Below, one piece after another: positions 63,283 through 64,000 of a stretch of DNA of 64,000 nt. The first letter of the stretch is position 1. Each line of letters opens with the position of its first letter. Made by a program: the position numbers and the translations under genes. Below the pieces are notes generated by a model that was not told where the DNA came from, searched no databases, and worked only from the letters and a program-made list of their open reading frames with translations. This DNA comes from Subtercola boreus (lineage in GTDB: Bacteria; Actinomycetota; Actinomycetes; Actinomycetales; Microbacteriaceae), in contig NZ_NBXA01000026.1 in assembly GCF_003399625.1 (NCBI RefSeq), positions 248,001-312,000 on the forward strand, written 5' to 3'.

Positions 63283-64000
63283 CTACTTCACGAAGGCGAT
63301 TCCGACGGCTGCCGCGGTGCGCTTGGCCGCGTGGTGCCGCTGGCCCCGGATCGTCACGATCCCCACGACGGCGACCCACGCCAGGAACGGGAACGTCGCG
63401 AGGGCGGTCACTGCCCCGCCGCCGGCGGAGAACGGATCGGTCGCGCTGGTGCCGTTGAACATCGCCGGCACCGTGACCAGGTTGGAGGCCGCGACCGCGA
63501 ACGCGAACCAGCCTGTCCAGCGGGGTAGGACATCCGAGGCGAACGTCACGTAGCCGGCGGCAGCGACGACCAGCGCCGTCAGCACGCAACCGATCGATCC
63601 GAACATCACGATGTGGCCCTCGGTGAGGGCGCGGATGACCGTTCCGCTGGCCGGCTGCTTCACGGCGTCGAGCGCGGCTCCGGCATCCATCGCATCGCCC
63701 ACCAGAGTGATCGCCACGAACACCAGGCCCGCGCCGTAGCCGAGGTCGGCCACCCACTGCATGTCGTGCCGGGTATGCGTGATCAGCTGGCGGAAGCTCG
63801 CGAGGAACACGATCAGCGCCGCCATCAGGAACGTGTCGAGGAGGATCACGAACAGAGTGGGATTCGCCGCTGCCGTCATGAACTCGGCGAGGGCACCCTC
63901 CTGGGAGAGCTCGGGGCGCGTGCCGACCGTGGTCACCTGCGTCACGAACTCGGCCGCCATCAGGGCCGCGACCGCTATCGCAGAGATGCCTGTCCACCGG
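63283..64000 (-). CDS. Multi-pass membrane protein, 5' end outside the window
   Basis: The frame is open to the right edge, with hydrophobic sequence (GISAIAVAAL) before the internal ATG at 63960, so the true start is outside. Visible segments include NPTLFVILLDTFLMAALIVFL, GAGLVFVAITLVG, GSIGCVLTALVVAAAGYV and WFAFAVAASNLVTV, five or six membrane spans in all. No family recognised. Confidence 0.65.
   Translation of the reverse strand, partial: RWTGISAIAVAALMAAEFVTQVTTVGTRPELSQEGALAEFMTAAANPTLFVILLDTFLMAALIVFLASFRQLITHTRHDMQWVADLGYGAGLVFVAITLVGDAMDAGAALDAVKQPASGTVIRALTEGHIVMFGSIGCVLTALVVAAAGYVTFASDVLPRWTGWFAFAVAASNLVTVPAMFNGTSATDPFSAGGGAVTALATFPFLAWVAVVGIVTIRGQRHHAAKRTAAAVGIAFVK

Overview
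The window is GC-rich actinobacterial chromosome. Dense gene packing, many ATGA/GTGA stop-start overlaps, GTG starts, a SufS-SufU pair, CarD, a propionate (methylcitrate) operon, DUF202 proteins and LLM-class flavin/F420-type oxidoreductases fit the Actinomycetota, most likely Microbacteriaceae. That placement is by gene content and style only; the genus cannot be fixed. No rRNA, tRNA, insertion sequence, integrase or CRISPR array was seen.

Layout. (1) 1-2.2 kb: end of a LysR-type regulator, a GNAT acetyltransferase, a YbaK-type protein and a YdeI-type protein. (2) 2.5-4.8 kb: a PadR regulator and a DHA2-type drug exporter. (3) 4.8-13.0 kb: a glycosyltransferase island of two divergent, internally overlapping three-gene operons, including a WcbI-like protein. 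(4) 13.1-14.9 kb: sufS-sufU. (5) 15.3-17.6 kb: two alpha/beta hydrolases, a small acidic repeat protein and a small hypothetical. (6) 17.7-29.2 kb: an 11.5-kb minus-strand catabolic operon. It joins a ribose-type ABC importer to three full-length NtaA/SnaA/DszA-type monooxygenases, one shortened relative, a RutA-like monooxygenase, an alpha/beta hydrolase without the usual nucleophile, and a GntR/UTRA regulator. Its substrate is unknown and it is the best candidate here for an undescribed pathway. (7) 29.5-32.8 kb: a divergent two-component system with an extra membrane partner. (8) 33.2-34.8 kb: a LysG/LysE amino-acid export pair. (9) 34.9-35.5 kb: an Abi/HEPN-like gene split by one in-frame TGA. 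(10) 35.9-41.3 kb: an MBL-fold hydrolase and gntR-prpDBC. (11) 41.6-47.8 kb: carD, a dienelactone-hydrolase-type gene, an opine-type dehydrogenase, lipB-lipA, and a hydrolase-PPOX fusion. (12) 47.9-57.5 kb: an ABC-2 exporter, a second two-component system, an acyl-CoA synthetase, two DUF202 proteins, a thioesterase, LtrA and an LLM oxidoreductase. (13) 57.7-62.3 kb: a defence-like stretch with a degenerate nucleotidyltransferase, VapBC and a DUF262 protein with a damaged HNH motif. (14) 62.3-64 kb: an iron-box-controlled putative Fe/2OG oxygenase and a membrane protein running off the window.

Two sequence-level features recur. One is a set of long-armed intergenic palindromes, mostly at convergent gene ends, some sharing arm sequence. 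The other is a set of short 12-31-bp tandem repeats at or across gene 3' ends and within low-complexity coding stretches.
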